From Lacibacter luteus (GTDB taxonomy: Bacteria > Bacteroidota > Bacteroidia > Chitinophagales > Chitinophagaceae), in assembly GCF_004118265.1 (NCBI RefSeq), contig NZ_SDHW01000003.1, positions 186,001 to 250,000 on the forward strand: 64,000 nt of DNA, written 5' to 3'. The translations under genes and the position numbers were made by a program. The notes beneath the pieces are model-generated. The model did no database searches and was not told where the DNA came from. It saw nothing but the letters and a program-made list of their open reading frames with translations. This document shows, piece after piece, positions 62,697-64,000 of the stretch (position 1 is the first letter of the stretch; every line of letters starts with the position of its first letter).

Positions 62697-64000
62697 AGTT
62701 TAATTTCTTCTTCGTGGTTATCAAAGAAATGATATTCAGTAAGGTGGTAAGCTGTATTTGCTTTTACCTTGATCTTTTGCTTATACTTCCAGCTCCACTT
62801 CATTCGCTTCGACGGGAAGCCTTTGCGTAAGTAAGCTTCCATGATCGGGTGTACAGCAATCAGCAGTTCTTTATGTTTTTGCATAACGAGGTAGCTGATG
62901 TTCTTTTCAATTTCATCTTCCAGTATTAATGTAGATGAAACTTTTCCGGTACCATTACAGCTTGGGCAAACTTCCTGTGTATTGATGTTTACCTCAGGCT
63001 TCATACGTTGCCTTGTAATCTGCATCAAACCAAACTTGGAGATGGGGAGGATTGCATGCTTGGCCCTGTCGGCACGCATGAATTCTTCCATTGCTTCTGC
63101 AAGTTTGCGTTTATTGTCGGGCAACTTCATGTCAATAAAGTCAACCACAATAATTCCACCTATATCACGCAAGCGTAATTGTCGTGCAATTTCCTCTGCT
63201 GCTTCAAGGTTTGTTTGTAAAGCATTCTCCTCCTGGTTGGCACTTACACTTTTGTAACCACTGTTAACATCAATAACGTGTAAAGCTTCAGTATGCTCTA
63301 TAATTAGATAAGCACCACTGGCAAGGTTCACTGTTTTACCAAACGAAGCTTTTACCTGTTTGGTAATTCCGTAGTTATCAAAAATGGGAGAGCCGTTTTG
63401 GTAGAACGTAACAATATCTGCTTTGTCGGGCGCAACTTTTTGAATGTAGTTAAGTGCGTCGTTATAAATATTTTTATCATTTACTACAATGCGGTTAAAA
63501 TCGGCATTGAGCAAATCACGCAGAATGCTTGTGGTCTTATCGGTTTCGCCAAGAATTTTTGCAGGTGCTACAGCGTTTTTAAGATTGTGCTGAATCTGCT
63601 GCCACATAGCGATGAGATTGTTAAGGTCTTCATGCAGTTCGGCAGTATTCTTTCCTTCAGCTGCAGTACGCACAATTACACCAAAGTTTTTGGTGCGGAT
63701 CGACTCTACAATCTTTTGTAAACGCTTACGCTCATCACTTGAATGTATTTTGCGTGATACAGCAACAATATCATTGAATGGGGTTAACACTACAAAACGA
63801 CCAGGCAACGAAATTTCGCAACTAAGGCGGGGGCCTTTTGCGGCAATCGGTTCTTTCAGAATCTGCACAAGAATATTAGGCTTGCCATTCAGCACTTCGC
63901 CTATTTTTCCTGTTTTGATAATTTCAGCTTCTGTTTGGAACTTACTGAAATCACTGATGCCTTCGCTTTTATCTGAAATGGAAAATGCTGTAAACTTCAG
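62693..64000 (-). CDS. rng: ribonuclease G/E, partial at right edge
   Basis: Rne/Rng-family endoribonuclease for RNA processing and decay. The reading frame stays open to the right edge of the window, so the N terminus is missing. Seen: S1-linked sequence ISLPGRFVVLTPF, catalytic domain with HTEALHVIDVNSGYKSV and GGIIVVDFIDMKLPDN (metal-binding Asp pair), RQRMKPE and the zinc-link CPSCNGTGKV. Followed by a long tail. The GTG at 63895 is internal, not the start. Confidence 0.96.
   Translation of the reverse strand: MKFTAFSISDKSEGISDFSKFQTEAEIIKTGKIGEVLNGKPNILVQILKEPIAAKGPRLSCEISLPGRFVVLTPFNDIVAVSRKIHSSDERKRLQKIVESIRTKNFGVIVRTAAEGKNTAELHEDLNNLIAMWQQIQHNLKNAVAPAKILGETDKTTSILRDLLNADFNRIVVNDKNIYNDALNYIQKVAPDKADIVTFYQNGSPIFDNYGITKQVKASFGKTVNLASGAYLIIEHTEALHVIDVNSGYKSVSANQEENALQTNLEAAEEIARQLRLRDIGGIIVVDFIDMKLPDNKRKLAEAMEEFMRADRAKHAILPISKFGLMQITRQRMKPEVNINTQEVCPSCNGTGKVSSTLILEDEIEKNISYLVMQKHKELLIAVHPIMEAYLRKGFPSKRMKWSWKYKQKIKVKANTAYHLTEYHFFDNHEEEIKL

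Overview
The window looks like a chromosomal segment from the phylum Bacteroidota, most likely family Chitinophagaceae. The evidence is gliding-motility genes (gldA, gldB), two type IX secretion cargo proteins with type A and type B C-terminal domains, an ispG of the long three-domain type, many outer-membrane beta-barrel proteins and lipoproteins, TAnnTTTG boxes just upstream of several start codons, and few Shine-Dalgarno sequences. The genus cannot be read from the sequence alone. Almost everything is protein coding. I found no tRNA, rRNA, CRISPR array, transposase or integrase.

Layout. 0.2-8.9 kb: a DUF4783 protein, nadC, a SUI1-like factor, apaG, a fatty acid desaturase, gldB, nadE, a GNAT acetyltransferase and serS. 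9-15 kb: two tandem M43 metalloprotease lipoproteins, a beta-barrel protein and a DUF1800/DUF1501 pair. 15-23 kb: a glycosyltransferase, an OPT transporter, a Bax inhibitor-1 family protein, a polysaccharide deacetylase, a YtxH protein and a T9SS cargo protein. 23-27.6 kb: korA (without its usual partner korB), followed by an AT-rich accessory patch bounded by a 73-bp direct repeat of the korA 3' end, then a DUF2975/HTH pair. 27.7-35.4 kb: RidA, nth, a DivIC-like protein, eno, a DUF4126 protein, gldA and a gliding-associated C-terminal domain protein. 35.4-42 kb: an MHS-type transporter divergent from acs, a large exported protein, an L,D-transpeptidase and a DUF4332 protein. 42-45 kb: an ECF sigma/anti-sigma/beta-barrel cluster. 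45-53 kb: kbl, an OXA-type class D beta-lactamase, batB-batC and ispG. 53.5-59 kb: nadB, an LpxL-type acyltransferase and a four-gene cassette (acidic protein, 7-TM protein, histidine kinase, response regulator). 59-64 kb: a CstB-like persulfide dioxygenase/rhodanese fusion with an ArsR-type regulator, tsaB, a degenerate 3-hydroxyacyl-CoA dehydrogenase homologue, RidA and an rng gene running off the right edge.

Functional links. Three NAD biosynthesis genes (nadB, nadC, nadE) lie in the window but not together. Envelope functions dominate: gliding, T9SS cargo, lipid A acylation, peptidoglycan cross-linking and surface proteases. Transcription units are short and mostly closed by strong intrinsic terminators, several of them bidirectional.

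Most unusual features: (1) the duplicated korA tail and terminator around a small AT-rich insert; (2) a GC-rich palindromic repeat inserted in frame into a domain linker of ispG; (3) at least three families of dispersed intergenic inverted repeats; (4) the translationally coupled 7-TM/kinase/regulator cassette preceded by an acidic protein with a CPPPAC tail; (5) a persulfide-detoxification gene beside an ArsR regulator that has no cysteine. None is proven to be a new system; each is listed with a decisive check.
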